NCBI GenBank assembly: GCA_023614405.1
Contig: CM042694.1
Coordinates: 479,853,392-479,917,391, forward strand
Reading direction: 5' to 3'
From: Avena insularis
Lineage: Eukaryota; Streptophyta; Magnoliopsida; Poales; Poaceae
DNA: 64,000 nt
Under the pieces are notes generated by a model. That model saw nothing but the letters and a program-made list of their open reading frames with translations, searched no databases and was not told where the DNA came from. This document shows positions 22,444 to 31,831 of the stretch, one piece after another; position 1 is the first letter of the stretch, and every line of letters begins with the position of its first letter. A program made the position numbers and the translations under genes.

Positions 22444-22951
22444 CATATTTATATTATGTATTAAGTACCTTATATGATCAATGAAATAAAGCATTTGGTT
22501 CACTCATATTTTTTGAGTCTTTTACCTCCTTTAGTTGTTCATTTTTTGGATCATATAAACCCTTTATGCGCAAGTTTGCATTTGCACTTGTGAGAATTCT
22601 GCCTACGAGCGTTAGCTTAAGTTTTCTGGTCTACACGTTTTCTAAAGTTCTTATGTGGATTCCGGAGTAGTGAATTTTTGGCACTCAAAGCTAGCGATTT
22701 TTCTCTTAGGTTCTTGACGGTGCTATTAAGAATCATCACCTGAGAGCATAGTTCTGTGCTACGAGTCTTCTGTATCACGAAAGGTCAAGCATATGAACCA
22801 GAATAATGGATAAGCCAGCACTTGCTTAAAACATATATACACGCTGGAAACAGATAAGTAGCAGGAAACTTGAGTACACGTTATCCGCCTTAGTTCTATA
22901 AGTTTTTTACGCATACACATTGTAGAGATACATTTAATACAAACAATGTTT
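22444..22951. other. Non-coding spacer between D pol and the antisense gene
   Basis: No coding frame or repeat was recognised. Position and orientation match the spacer between pol and the convergent antisense ORF of a Tat-like element. Confidence 0.5.
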
Positions 22952-23620
22952 TTATGGCTCTACTATAGGAGACTTCGTGGCTGCATCATCGGCAATAGGA
23001 GAGCCAGGCCTAGAGAGTTCATCAAACTCAGAGGGACCAGGTCTAGACTCAGAAGATGCCAAGTCATCATCCAAATCCTCGGCAGGCACATAGACATCCG
23101 CCTTGACCATCTTGGCAACCTTGGTGTTGTAGCCGACAAGGGAGTTCCAAATAGCATCACTATCAATCTCTTTCCCTTCCTCATCAAGCTCCGGCATGCC
23201 GGAGGTTACCAGATCAATGTCGGCAATGTCGTAGTGCGCCTTGACCAAGGATAAGGGCATCCTTGCACCAGCCCAGACGCAAGAGGCTTTCTAGTCCTTG
23301 AATTTCTCGAGGGCTTGGCGCAGGATTTCCGAGTACTTGGCCGCTGATTCTGCCGCCTTGATATTAATGCCCAAGGGCTGCGCTATTTTCTTGGCCTAAG
23401 CGATGGTAGTGTTGATGAAGTTTCTGGCAAGAATCATGCATTCCTTTGGATCCGGAGCACCTTCACCCATGTTGGTTAAGCCAATGGGAGCTGTGTTTTT
23501 GTTAGAGACAAGGGGTATGAGTATAACAAGTACAAATGATCACCTTACAGAATTGAAAAAGACGAAGGAAAGTTACCAAAGATGCTCATCTCCACTTTCT
23601 TGCAGATCTCCACCAAGATG
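22952..23620 (-). pseudogene. Antisense gene of element D, part 3 (C-terminus, one intron; inverted)
   Basis: Read on the minus strand from 23620: ILVEICKKVEMSIF, an 86-bp intron (23576-23491, GTAACT..CACAG), then APIGLTNMGEGAPDPKECMI, LEKFKD, VKAHYDIADIDLVTSGMPEL and AIWNSLVGYNTKVAKMV, with an acidic Ser/Pro tail ending at 22952. TAG codons interrupt at about 23399 and 23292. Joined to 14504 through the CATGA duplication it restores ..VQQEHD-ILVEIC.. in frame, so it is the 3' part of the gene interrupted by A1. It now faces the opposite way because of an inversion. Function unknown; PF04195-type proteins end in similar text. Confidence 0.65.
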
Positions 23621-23625
23621 TCATG
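23621..23625. repeat. A1 target-site duplication, inverted right copy
   Basis: TCATG on the plus strand is the reverse complement of CATGA at 14505-14509, directly outside the LTR end at 23626. Confidence 0.75.
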
Positions 23626-23882
23626 TGATGTCTACGCACTTCTATTCTTGTAGACAGTTGTTGGGCCTCCAAGTGCAGAGGTTTGTAGAACGGCAGGAAG
23701 TTTTCCCTTAAGTGGATCACCCAAGGTTTATCGAACTCAGGGAGGAAGTGGTCAAAGGTATCCCCTCTCAAGCAACCCTGCAATCAAGATACAAGAAGTC
23801 TCTTGTGTCCCCAACACACCCAATACACTTGTCAGGTATATAGGTGCACTAGTTCGGCGAAGAGATAGTGAAATACAAGTGG
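23626..23882 (-). repeat. Last 257 nt of the A1 3' LTR (inverted)
   Basis: On the minus strand it matches 15664-15920 of the A1 5' LTR and ends GTAGACATCA at 23626. It is cut at 23882, where D integrase sequence begins. Confidence 0.8.
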
Positions 23883-24608
23883 AAGGGGACAAGACGGTAG
23901 ATCTGTTGGGTGTTGTTCATAAACTCCACAACACAGATGGCAACTCCTCTACCTAGGCTCTAGCTGCTCTATGTAGTGGTGCCTCTAAGCGTGGCTTGAT
24001 TCCTTGCAGGATTAGTCCATTGGCCCGTTCAACTTACCCATTTGACTTTGGATGTGCCACAGATGCTAGGTCAAGGCGGATGCCTTTTTCATGACAGTAT
24101 TCCTCAACTTCTCCGAGAGACAAATTTCTGCCGTTGTCGGTGATGATGCTATGTGGGAGACCAAATCTCACCACCAAATCCCAGAAAAATTTTAGGGTTA
24201 TTGCCCCATCGAGCTTTCTAATGGGATTAGCTTCAATCCATTTTGTGAACTTGTCAACTGCTACCAGCAGATGTGTAAATCCACAAGGTGATGTTTGCAA
24301 AGGCCCAACCATGTCAAGCCCCCAGACCGCAAACGGCCAAGTTATTTGTATGGTTTGCAATTCTTCAGCTAGAACACTTGATTGTCTTGCATAAAACTGA
24401 CATGCAAGACATGTTCGTACCAACTTGTCGGCGTCCTCTTTGGCAGTTAACCGGTAGAATCCTTGTCGGAAGTCCTTGGCCACCAACGACCTGGGAGCGG
24501 CATGATGCCCGCAATCTCTAAGATGCATTTATCTAAGGATATCGATACCTTGCTGCTAGGAGACACATCGCAAGAAAACTCATGTGGTACTCTTTTTATA
24601 TAGCTGGC
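23883..24608 (-). pseudogene. Element D integrase (zinc module and core, broken)
   Basis: On the minus strand: ..VFLRCVS, then MHLRDCGHHAAPRSLVAKDF and CLACQFYAR (HHCC module), WGLDMVGPLQ (D), IITDNGRN (D), then VAHPKSNG, a TAA, VERANGLI (E) and a decayed LWSL-like end at 23883. Further stops occur in the last 150 nt and near 24590. It resumes D's pol on the far side of C. About 200 residues of RNase H and linker that should link it to 38654 are absent. Confidence 0.85.
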
Positions 24609-26108
24609 TGATACGTCCATTGTGCATCACTATTCTATATCATAATTTACTGTTATTCATTGATATATTTCATATTAAGAGATGATACTTATGATATTTC
24701 ATCTGTTTTTGCATGGTTGATGACTTTTGGGGGATGGACCGCTAAAGTCGGGATTCTGATGGAAAAGGCACTGTTTGGAGGCGAAATTCGTGAAGATAAA
24801 AAAATCCCGGAAAATATACGGAAAAGTCTATTTTTCCAGAAGACGAAGGAAGCCAGAAGGGGGAGCGGAGATGGGCCACAGGGGGCCCACACCCCCCCTG
24901 GCGCGGGCCACCCTTGGCCATGCCACCAGGTGGTATGGCCACCCTGGCCCACCTCTGGCTCTGATCTTTGGCGTATATAATCCTCCCGAAACCCTAAGAC
25001 TCAGGGAGCGACCATAGAAAGGTTCCGTCGCCTCTGTGGGGCAGAAACTATAGAGAGAGAACGAGCTCTCCGGCAGGCAGAAATCTGTCGAGGAAATTCC
25101 TTCCCGGAGAGGGGAGACCGTCACCATCAACACCACCATCAAGCTGGTCTTCATCGGGATCATCATCATCATCTCCACCAGCACCATCATCACCACTCCA
25201 TACCACTGTAACAATTGGGTTGAATCTTGCATAGTTCTTAGGGGAAATTTTCCCGGTATTGATTATTTGTTGTAGTTGATGCTATTGAGTGGAACCATTG
25301 AATTATCATTCATGTTCAGATTGTTGCGTATAATTATTTCATCTCTGATCTTGATCCATATGATGTCTCGTGAGTAGTTCATTTAGTTCTTGAGGACATG
25401 GGAGAAGTCATGTTGTTAGTAGTAGAATTGTGTTGAGAAAGATTCAATGGTTTGATATTTAAGTTGTGGTGTTATTCTTCTAGTGGTGTCATGTGAACAT
25501 CGACTACATGATACTTCACCTTTATGGGCCTAGGGAATGCATTGTGTATTTGGATACTAATCGCGGGGTTGCCGGAGTGACAGAAACCTGAACCCCCCGT
25601 TAGGAAACCTTTGCACAAGGGAGTGTAGGATCTCAGAGTTTAAGGCTGTAGTTAGGTTTTTATCTTAACTACTTTCTTGTAGTTGCGGATGCTTGCAAGG
25701 GGTATAATCACAAGTATGTATTAGTCCTAGGAAGGTCAGTACATTAGCACAGGTTCACCCACACAACCCTTATCAAACTAAAGAAGATTAATCAACTATA
25801 TGAAGCGAAAGCACTTGACGATATTCCCATGTGTCCTCGAGAACATTTGGTCATCTTAAGTAATACAACCGGCTTGTCCTTTGCTAAAGAAAGGATTGGG
25901 CCACTTGCTGCAATTATTATTATTGTCTTTTATTTACTCGCACTTTATTTATCTGCATTATCAAAAAAAACCTAAAAATCCGTTTGCTAAGTATTTACAG
26001 AGAATTCTTGCTCCAAGTCACTCGTCAACACCTTCTACTCCTCGTTGGGTTCGACACTCTTACTTATAGAAAATACTGCGATACACCCCCTATACTTGTG
26101 GGTCATCA
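24609..26108 (+). repeat. C 5' LTR
   Basis: It runs from TGATACGTCC to GGGTCATCA, collinear with 37157-38653. It contains a GC-rich near-palindrome at about 24926-24950, a TATA box (gcgtatataatcc, near 24973) and a downstream CAT/CAC-rich leader. Confidence 0.9.
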
Positions 26109-26119
26109 AGACTATTTTC

Positions 26120-26137
26120 TGGTGCCATTGCTTGGGA
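26120..26137 (+). other. C primer-binding site (decayed)
   Basis: TGGTGCCATTGCTTGGGA lies 11 bases after the LTR and differs from the Athila tRNA-Asp site at four transitions (C-to-T or G-to-A). Confidence 0.7.
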
Positions 26138-26222
26138 CTGAAGCGCTATTGAAAGAGTGGAACTGGTAAAGGAAACTTCTACTGTGAGTAGTTATTATTT
26201 CTGTTAGTTACTTTATTTCAAT

Positions 26223-27278
26223 ATGGATAATTCACTTAGTTTCTTATTTCGTAATGCTACTACCACTGCTAAGGTAGTAGATGAACCTACACCTGCTGAA
26301 AATGATACTTTTAAGATACCTACAAGAATTATTGATCGTGTTATGGATAACTACTATTTTGGAGATGGAACTGTCCATCCCGATGATCATTTGCTATTTA
26401 TACATGAATTATGCGGGTTGTTCAAGTGTGCAGGTATTACAACGGATCTAGTCAAGAAGAAGGTATTCTCATTATCACTAAAAGGAAGAGCTGGGGAATG
26501 GTACAAGCTACTGAAGAATGGTCAAGCTCTTGAATGGGAGGAAGTAATACCTCTCTTTTATTCCAAATTTTATCCTCCTAGTGAGATTCATAAAAATAGG
26601 TATCAAATATACAACTTTTGGCCTCGTGATGGAGAGAGTACAGCTCAAGCTTGGGGGAGATTGAAGTTACTAATGCTCAAATGTCCTATTCATGAGCTCC
26701 CTAACAATATTATTATCAATAATTTTTATGCAAGACTTTCTCTTCATGATAAGGATTTATTGGATGCTTCTTGTGTTGGATCATTTACACGCATGGAAGA
26801 AGAAGCTAAATGGGATCTTCTAGCCCGTATTCAAGACAATGCTGAAGCATGGGAGAATGATAAAGGAAGAAAGTCAGGTATAAATAATGATTATGAATGC
26901 ATTAAATCTTTTATGGGAATTGATGACTTTCATAATATTAGTGATGCTTATGGTCTAGACTCTCAAAGTATTGCAACTTATTTTAAGGCTTTTGCTTCTT
27001 ATATTGAAATTCCTAAAAAGAAATTGAATAAGTATCATGAGCCATATAAAGATGTTGCTAATTGTGTTCCTGCTAGAAATACTAAAGTTTATACTACTAA
27101 TCATATTTTACCTAAACCTTACATTGAGAAAATGCCTTTCCCAGTCAAGGTAAAGGAACATTCTATGATAGCTAGTATGGTTAATGAAAGTACAAATAAA
27201 GCTATTGAACCTGATGAACAAATAGTTGTTGAACCTGTAATAGCAAATGTGAAAGACTTTGTCACTAAATATGTATAA
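26223..27278 (+). CDS. gag: C Gag protein, 351 residues, intact
   Basis: It opens MDNSLSFLFRNATTTAKVVD. The Gag core spans about residues 35-200: FGDGTVHPDDHLLFIHELC, VFSLSLKGRAGEWYKLL, FYSKFYPPSEIHKNR, TAQAWGRLKLLMLKCPIHEL and LLDASCVGSF. These match the Athila Gag pattern also seen in B1. The C-terminal third is Lys/Asn/Tyr-rich and no zinc knuckle is visible. The stop TAA at 27276 is followed in the same frame by about 118 more codons resembling the tail of the 267-codon A-family ORF, so the stop may be a secondary truncation. It would form virus-like particles in the cytoplasm. No protease or RT follows; it may act with enzymes from related elements. Confidence 0.85.
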   Translation: MDNSLSFLFRNATTTAKVVDEPTPAENDTFKIPTRIIDRVMDNYYFGDGTVHPDDHLLFIHELCGLFKCAGITTDLVKKKVFSLSLKGRAGEWYKLLKNGQALEWEEVIPLFYSKFYPPSEIHKNRYQIYNFWPRDGESTAQAWGRLKLLMLKCPIHELPNNIIINNFYARLSLHDKDLLDASCVGSFTRMEEEAKWDLLARIQDNAEAWENDKGRKSGINNDYECIKSFMGIDDFHNISDAYGLDSQSIATYFKAFASYIEIPKKKLNKYHEPYKDVANCVPARNTKVYTTNHILPKPYIEKMPFPVKVKEHSMIASMVNESTNKAIEPDEQIVVEPVIANVKDFVTKYV

Positions 27279-27632
27279 TATGGACACACTATCCTCTGTA
27301 AGGATACTTCTAATATTGTCTCACAAAGTAGAGTCAGAAGAGCTAGTGTCCCTGTTTTTTCTGTTAGAATAAGTGATCATTGCTACAATAGTTCAGATGA
27401 TAGTTATATCGCTAAATTTATGCACGATACTGAAAGTTACTATGAGAGAGGGAAAATTGTTCTTATGCATCTCAATAATATTAAGTTTCCTCGCTTTATG
27501 CTGAAAGTCTTTATGTTGCACTTGTATTGCCTTCCTATGCTAGCATCCTCTGGTTACAACAATTTATTTTCTTACAAAATTCCCTTGCATAGGAAGTGGG
27601 TTAGACTTAAACATGTGTGTTTTTGCTTCTAG
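27279..27632 (+). pseudogene. C: in-frame tail related to the A-family ORF
   Basis: The gag frame continues after one TAA through YGHTILCKD.. to DDSYIAKFMHDTESYYERGK, LNNIKFPRFMLKV, YKIPLHRKWVRLK and a TAG at 27630. The second half corresponds residue for residue to about residues 160-245 of the A2 ORF (CDSYIVNFIHYATECYYERGK..). It shows that this tail can be the C-terminus of a Gag-type polyprotein. Confidence 0.7.
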
Positions 27633-28499
27633 ATGCTCTCTTTTACTTCAATTCATATTCTTATGTGAGCATCATTGAAATTATCATGCCCATCTTAATG
27701 GCTTTAAAGAAAGAGCCTTTTGGGAGACAACCCAATATATTTTTGCTTTCAATTTGTTTTGTTTATTTGAGTCTTGGAAGTTATTGCTTCTATCATAACC
27801 TCTCCTGATGCTTTTGTTTGGTTTTTGTGTCAAGATCAGCCTCTAATGAGAGAGAAGTAATATTTGGGGAAGTTGTTGTCCCAAAACAGAATTTTGTGTC
27901 TCACTATAAAAAATCGTTAAAAATCCCAGAACATCGTACTGATCTGTAAATTTTTGTGTGCATGCCCCAGGTTATTATTTAACTTTTCTTAGTTTTGCAC
28001 TTTTTGATTTGAGCAAAAGAAGATTTTTGAAAAAAATTGATCTTTACCTGCTGGTCTGTTTTGACAGATCTCTACCATTTCTGCATTTGCCTCTTAAATC
28101 GATTTCCTTTTTGAATTCCTTTTTGGGCTTTCAGAAGGAGTTGCTACAGTAGCTTATGTTTAGATGGATTTCAGTTGAAATTGAACTTAAAAGGTTTATT
28201 ACCTTGCATGTATTAATGTTGCTAATGAGAATTGTCTGAAGTTTTGTGTGAAAGAAATTTCTAGGTTGTAGGAGAAAATGGTGTAATAAGATGGTGATGG
28301 TTAAATGACTCAAACAACTTGTTTAAGAGGATGAAGATATTGATGTTATTCAAGCAGTGACTGCGGAAGAATTTATTAAATGCCAAGTTCAGAGACCTGC
28401 AGAGTCTGATTTCGAATAGGTAATAGTTCTGCTAAGAAAAGGTCCGCGAAAAATCTGTCAATTTATATTTTTGCAGTTTTTATCTAACATGGAAGGCAA
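27633..28499 (+). repeat. C 3' non-coding block shared with family A
   Basis: It follows the same plan as 16937 onward and 31832 onward: '..aagaaag..cttttgggagacaaccca', 'atgagagagaagtaat', 'tacctgctggtctgttttgacagat', then 'gctacagtagctt'. No gene is seen. Confidence 0.65.
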
Positions 28500-28700
28500 T
28501 GAGTAGAAAGAGGGATGGAAACAGAGCACGGGTGGCTCACACCACCCCGTGGCGTGGGCCCACCTGGCCACGCCACCAGGGGTGTGGCCACCCCGGAGCC
28601 CGTCTCTGACCCGTTTTCTCCTAGTACTTTCCTTTTGTTGTTAAACTTCGTAATATATAATCCCCCGGATCCCCTGAGGTTCATATATCGTGTTCTTGTT
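28500..28700 (+). promoter_or_regulatory. LTR-like internal promoter region in C
   Basis: A GC-rich inverted-repeat block (ggcgtgggcccacctggccac..gccaccaggggtgtggcc, about 28541-28582) is followed by 'aatatataatcccccgg' (about 28652-28668). That is the arrangement seen in the C LTRs (GC-rich palindrome, then gcgtatataatcctcccg). It lies about 90 nt upstream of the ATG of the 177-codon ORF. Promoter function is inference from the resemblance. Confidence 0.45.
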
Positions 28701-28756
28701 GTGTTTTTGTTTCGATCTGTTTCTGTTAGGAACTATTCTTAAAGTTTAGAAGCACA

Positions 28757-29290
28757 ATGGTCTCCGCCAATGATAAGGGCAAGGAGCCTGCAGAAGATGA
28801 TCTCCAAGACCTTGAGCAGGAGGAGGATATCGAGAGTGAAGTTGAAGAGGAGGAAAAGGAAGACCAGCATCCGCACATCAGCACCACCATTGCAAGCATT
28901 GGAGTGGTGTCAAATCCTACTAGGTTCAAAAGGACTACACGGATTTCCACTGAAGGGAAGGTTCCGCGTCATTGCTTGGCTTCACAGTCACCTCCTCCAC
29001 GCACCAAGAATCCCTTCCATACCCTTATCCATGAGCCGCAATTCCAGAATATGCCCAAGGAAAAACTACCATCCAATTGGGATATGCCTCATTCTAACCA
29101 TGCAGGAAAAGAAGACTTCAAGGAGGAAGAGTGGGGAAAGAATCGCAAGAGCTGGGATTCACAGCCCGACATGATCATGAACCGCACTGAGCACAATTTG
29201 GAGTTGATTCATACTCTCACCTTCGAGATTGAGGATTTGAGGGAATTGATTGAAAAGCTCATCGAGAGAACACCACCACCGAAGGAATAA
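28757..29290 (+). CDS. C second ORF, 177-residue acidic protein of unknown function
   Basis: It starts MVSANDKGKEPAEDDLQDLE. Residues 10-50 are strongly acidic (EQEEDIESEVEEEEKED), followed by a basic Ser/Thr/Pro segment (NPTRFKRTTRIS) and a middle part rich in Pro and Asn. A C-terminal heptad-like helix (HNLELIHTLTFEIEDLRELIEKLIERT) suggests self-association. I recognise no family. It is uninterrupted, lies 3' of gag and sits behind an LTR-like promoter block. A purine-rich 'caagcttgggggag' follows at about 29327-29340. It could be a chromatin- or particle-associated accessory protein, but there is no direct evidence. Confidence 0.6.
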   Translation: MVSANDKGKEPAEDDLQDLEQEEDIESEVEEEEKEDQHPHISTTIASIGVVSNPTRFKRTTRISTEGKVPRHCLASQSPPPRTKNPFHTLIHEPQFQNMPKEKLPSNWDMPHSNHAGKEDFKEEEWGKNRKSWDSQPDMIMNRTEHNLELIHTLTFEIEDLRELIEKLIERTPPPKE

Positions 29291-29415
29291 TTCGTCATCA
29301 GGTTTTAGCATCCCCTTGGTTTGTTCCAAGCTTGGGGGAGTGTCGCGGTATCACATCATTATCTTTTATCTTTTTACCTTTTCAGTAGAGTCATATCATG
29401 AATAGAGAAGTTATC
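29291..29415 (+). other. C spacer before A2 insertion
   Basis: It contains an internal purine-rich tract and ends with the A2 TSD TTATC (29411-29415). No gene. Confidence 0.6.
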
Positions 29416-30829
29416 TGATACGTTGCAAACATATCTATAATTTTGATGTTCCATCCTTGGTTTATATCTACTTTCTTATGTTTTGTCCGCACTTTGGAGT
29501 ACTTTCTACACACTTTCTTGGACTAACCTATTAACAAGATGCCACATTGCCAGTTGCCTGTTTTCTGCTGTTTTTGGTTCCAGGAAAGTCAGAAAATCAA
29601 TATTCTCGGAATTGGACCGGACAAAAGCCAAAGTCGATATTTTACCGGAAGACTCGCGGAGCCAGAAGACGAGACGGAGAGGGGCCACAGGGTGGCCACA
29701 CCATGTGGTGGCGCGGGCTAGCCCTGGCCGCGCCACCAGGTGGTGTGGGCCCCCTGGCCTCCCACCGACCTTGCCTCTTCGCCTATAAGATGCCTCCCGA
29801 TGCAAAAACCCTAAATCTCAAGCCTCCAGCCACGAAAAGTTCCGCAGCGCCGCCGCCACCGAAGGGGAGATTCGGGGGACAGAAAGTCTCTGTTCTAGTA
29901 CCCTGTCGAGACGGGGAAGTACCCCCAGAACCATCTCCATCGATCTCCACCACCATCTCCATTGTCGTTGTTGATTCCCATGATGAGGAGCGAGTAGTTC
30001 TCTCTCGAGGCTAAGGGTTCTACCGGTAGCTATGTGTTCATCTCTCTCTATGCATGATCTTATTGAGATCATGAGCTTGTAACCTATAGATCTACCTTGC
30101 TACTCAAGTGCTTTAATAGATCTCTGCTCTCCCCATGTGTGTGAAGTTGATAGTGTGCACACCATGGTGGCACTTAGGCTAGAGATTACAAATACTTGTT
30201 ATGAGCTATATTTGGAGTTGGATGTCTTTATGAAATTATGGTGTTTGTTTGAACCATCTAGTGCTCAAGATGACAGTGTGGGGTTATCTAGATGTGGAAA
30301 GCGAACTTTGAGGTGTGTTGTTATAGCCCTACCATGGATTAGAGTGTCCAACCGGAGAGTAGTTAAGAGTAGTATCATAAAGAGAAGATATTTATATGAG
30401 AGTGTTCACTACTGAAAGTATGATCCCTAGGCCTTGTTTCTAAGCATTGAAACACCATTTGCAACTAGATTTGTTACATGTTTGCTTGCTGCTATCTTTA
30501 TTTCAGTTTTACTTTAGTCTTTTCCACGCCTTCAAGCTATTTTCTATCACCGTTACCACTTATAATTATCTATACCACTTGTATTTCACTATCTCTTTGC
30601 CAAACTAGTGCACCTATACACCTGACAAGTGTATTGGGTGTGTTGGGGACACAAGAGACTTCTTGTATCTTGATTGCAGGGTTGCTTGAGAGGGATACCT
30701 TTGACCACTTCCTCCCTGAGTTCGATAAACCTTGGGTAATCCACTTAAGGGAAACTTGCTGCTGTTCTACAAACCTCTGCACTTGGAGGCCCAACAACTA
30801 TCTACAAGAATAGAAGTGCGTATACATCA
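29416..30829 (+). repeat. A2 5' LTR
   Basis: It runs from TGATACGTTGC to GTATACATCA. It contains a strong GC-rich hairpin (29696-29748) and a TATA box (29784-29789, TATAAG). Confidence 0.95.
29696..29748 (+). promoter_or_regulatory. GC-rich hairpin upstream of the A2 TATA box
   Basis: The left arm CCACACC + TGGTGGCGCGG pairs perfectly with the right arm CCGCGCCACCA + GGTGTGG: 18 base pairs, one 3-nt internal loop (ATG/GGT) and an 11-nt apical loop. It ends 35 nt before TATAAG. An identical copy is in the 3' LTR (34180-34232). Confidence 0.7.
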
Positions 30830-30838
30830 AGCTATTTT

Positions 30839-30857
30839 AAAGCGCCGCTTCCGGGAT
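30839..30857 (+). other. A2 primer-binding site (decayed)
   Basis: Ten bases after the LTR, 'aaagcgccgcttccggga' stands where TGGCGCCGTTGCCGGGGA is expected. Several mismatches suggest it would prime poorly. Confidence 0.5.
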
Positions 30858-31027
30858 CAAGAAGAAGAAAACTCCACCTCAACCACGCCAGCAAGAACTA
30901 TTTTCTCAAGGCTGCTGCGGGAGGTAAGGTAAAAGGTACTTAATCCTCCGGTGTGAGTGCTCGAAGTTATTTCCTTTAGATTCTGCAATTTTGTCTTTTT
31001 GTTTCTTGTTTTCACTAGTTAGGCTTA

Positions 31028-31831
31028 ATGGAAAACAAAAAAAAAATTAGAGAACTTTATAGTATTTATCTTGAGTTAGGACATGAAGTGTTTGAAGAAA
31101 AAATTAAAAAACCTATGGAACTTTATTTGCATGCTAATAGCAATGTTATTAGTATGAATTCTTTGGACACCATTATTGCTAATTCTATAGAAAAGTCTAA
31201 GCTTGGGGAAGCTAGTTTTTATGAAAATGATCTTTTTAGTTCCCCAGCTTTGGAAGATGGCTATTCTATTGCTTATGATGATACCAAACCTCCAATATAT
31301 GATGATTACAATGATGCATATGATATTTTCAGTCCACCTACTATTGAGGAGGAAATTAATTATGACTACAATATGCCTCCTATATTTGATGATTATGGTG
31401 ATGAGAATAATAATTATAGCTATTTTGTTGAATTTGCTCCCACTATGATTAATAAGAATGACTATTCTTATAGGGAGAGTAATAATTGTTTTATGCATGT
31501 GGCTCATGATAAGAATGTTTTATGTGATAGTTATATTGTTAATTTTATTCATTATGCTACTGAATGTTATTATGAGAGAGGGAAACATGGTTTTATGTAT
31601 CTCAACAATATTAAGTTTCCCCTCTTTATGTTGAAAGTCTTGAGGTTGCACTTGTTTTGCTTTACTATGCTTGTTGCTTTGTGCTTTCATGACTTGTTTC
31701 TTTACAAGATTCCTATGCATAGGAAGTGGGTTAGACTTAAATGTGTTTCGAATTTGCTTCTTGATGCTCTCTTTTACTTCAATTCATATTTCTTATGTGA
31801 GCATCTTCTCAAACTATCATGCCTAACTTAA
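31028..31831 (+). CDS. A2 ORF, 267-residue protein of unknown function, intact
   Basis: It opens with a charged helix (KIRELYSIYLELGHEVFEEK, residues 5-24). The middle (about 65-150) is very rich in Asp, Glu, Tyr and Asn (YDDYNDAYDIF; FDDYGDENNNYSYF) and includes repeated PPI(Y/F)DDY motifs. The C-terminal half holds CYYERGKHGF, LNNIKFPLFMLKV, a hydrophobic stretch (LHLFCFTMLVALCF) that could span a membrane, and IPMHRKWVRLKC, ending HLLKLSCLT. The C-terminal half is shared with the tail following Gag in C. Broken copies lie at 16135-16936 and 50085-49284 (minus). No enzyme motif is visible. The ATG follows a conserved 'ctagttaggctta' leader in all copies. A packaging or membrane (env-like) role is possible but unproven. 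Confidence 0.7.
   Translation: MENKKKIRELYSIYLELGHEVFEEKIKKPMELYLHANSNVISMNSLDTIIANSIEKSKLGEASFYENDLFSSPALEDGYSIAYDDTKPPIYDDYNDAYDIFSPPTIEEEINYDYNMPPIFDDYGDENNNYSYFVEFAPTMINKNDYSYRESNNCFMHVAHDKNVLCDSYIVNFIHYATECYYERGKHGFMYLNNIKFPLFMLKVLRLHLFCFTMLVALCFHDLFLYKIPMHRKWVRLKCVSNLLLDALFYFNSYFLCEHLLKLSCLT

Noticed and set aside
22946..23254. 102-codon plus-strand frame
   Set aside because: It is the shadow of the antisense-gene C-terminus on the minus strand, which has recognisable protein text and an intron.
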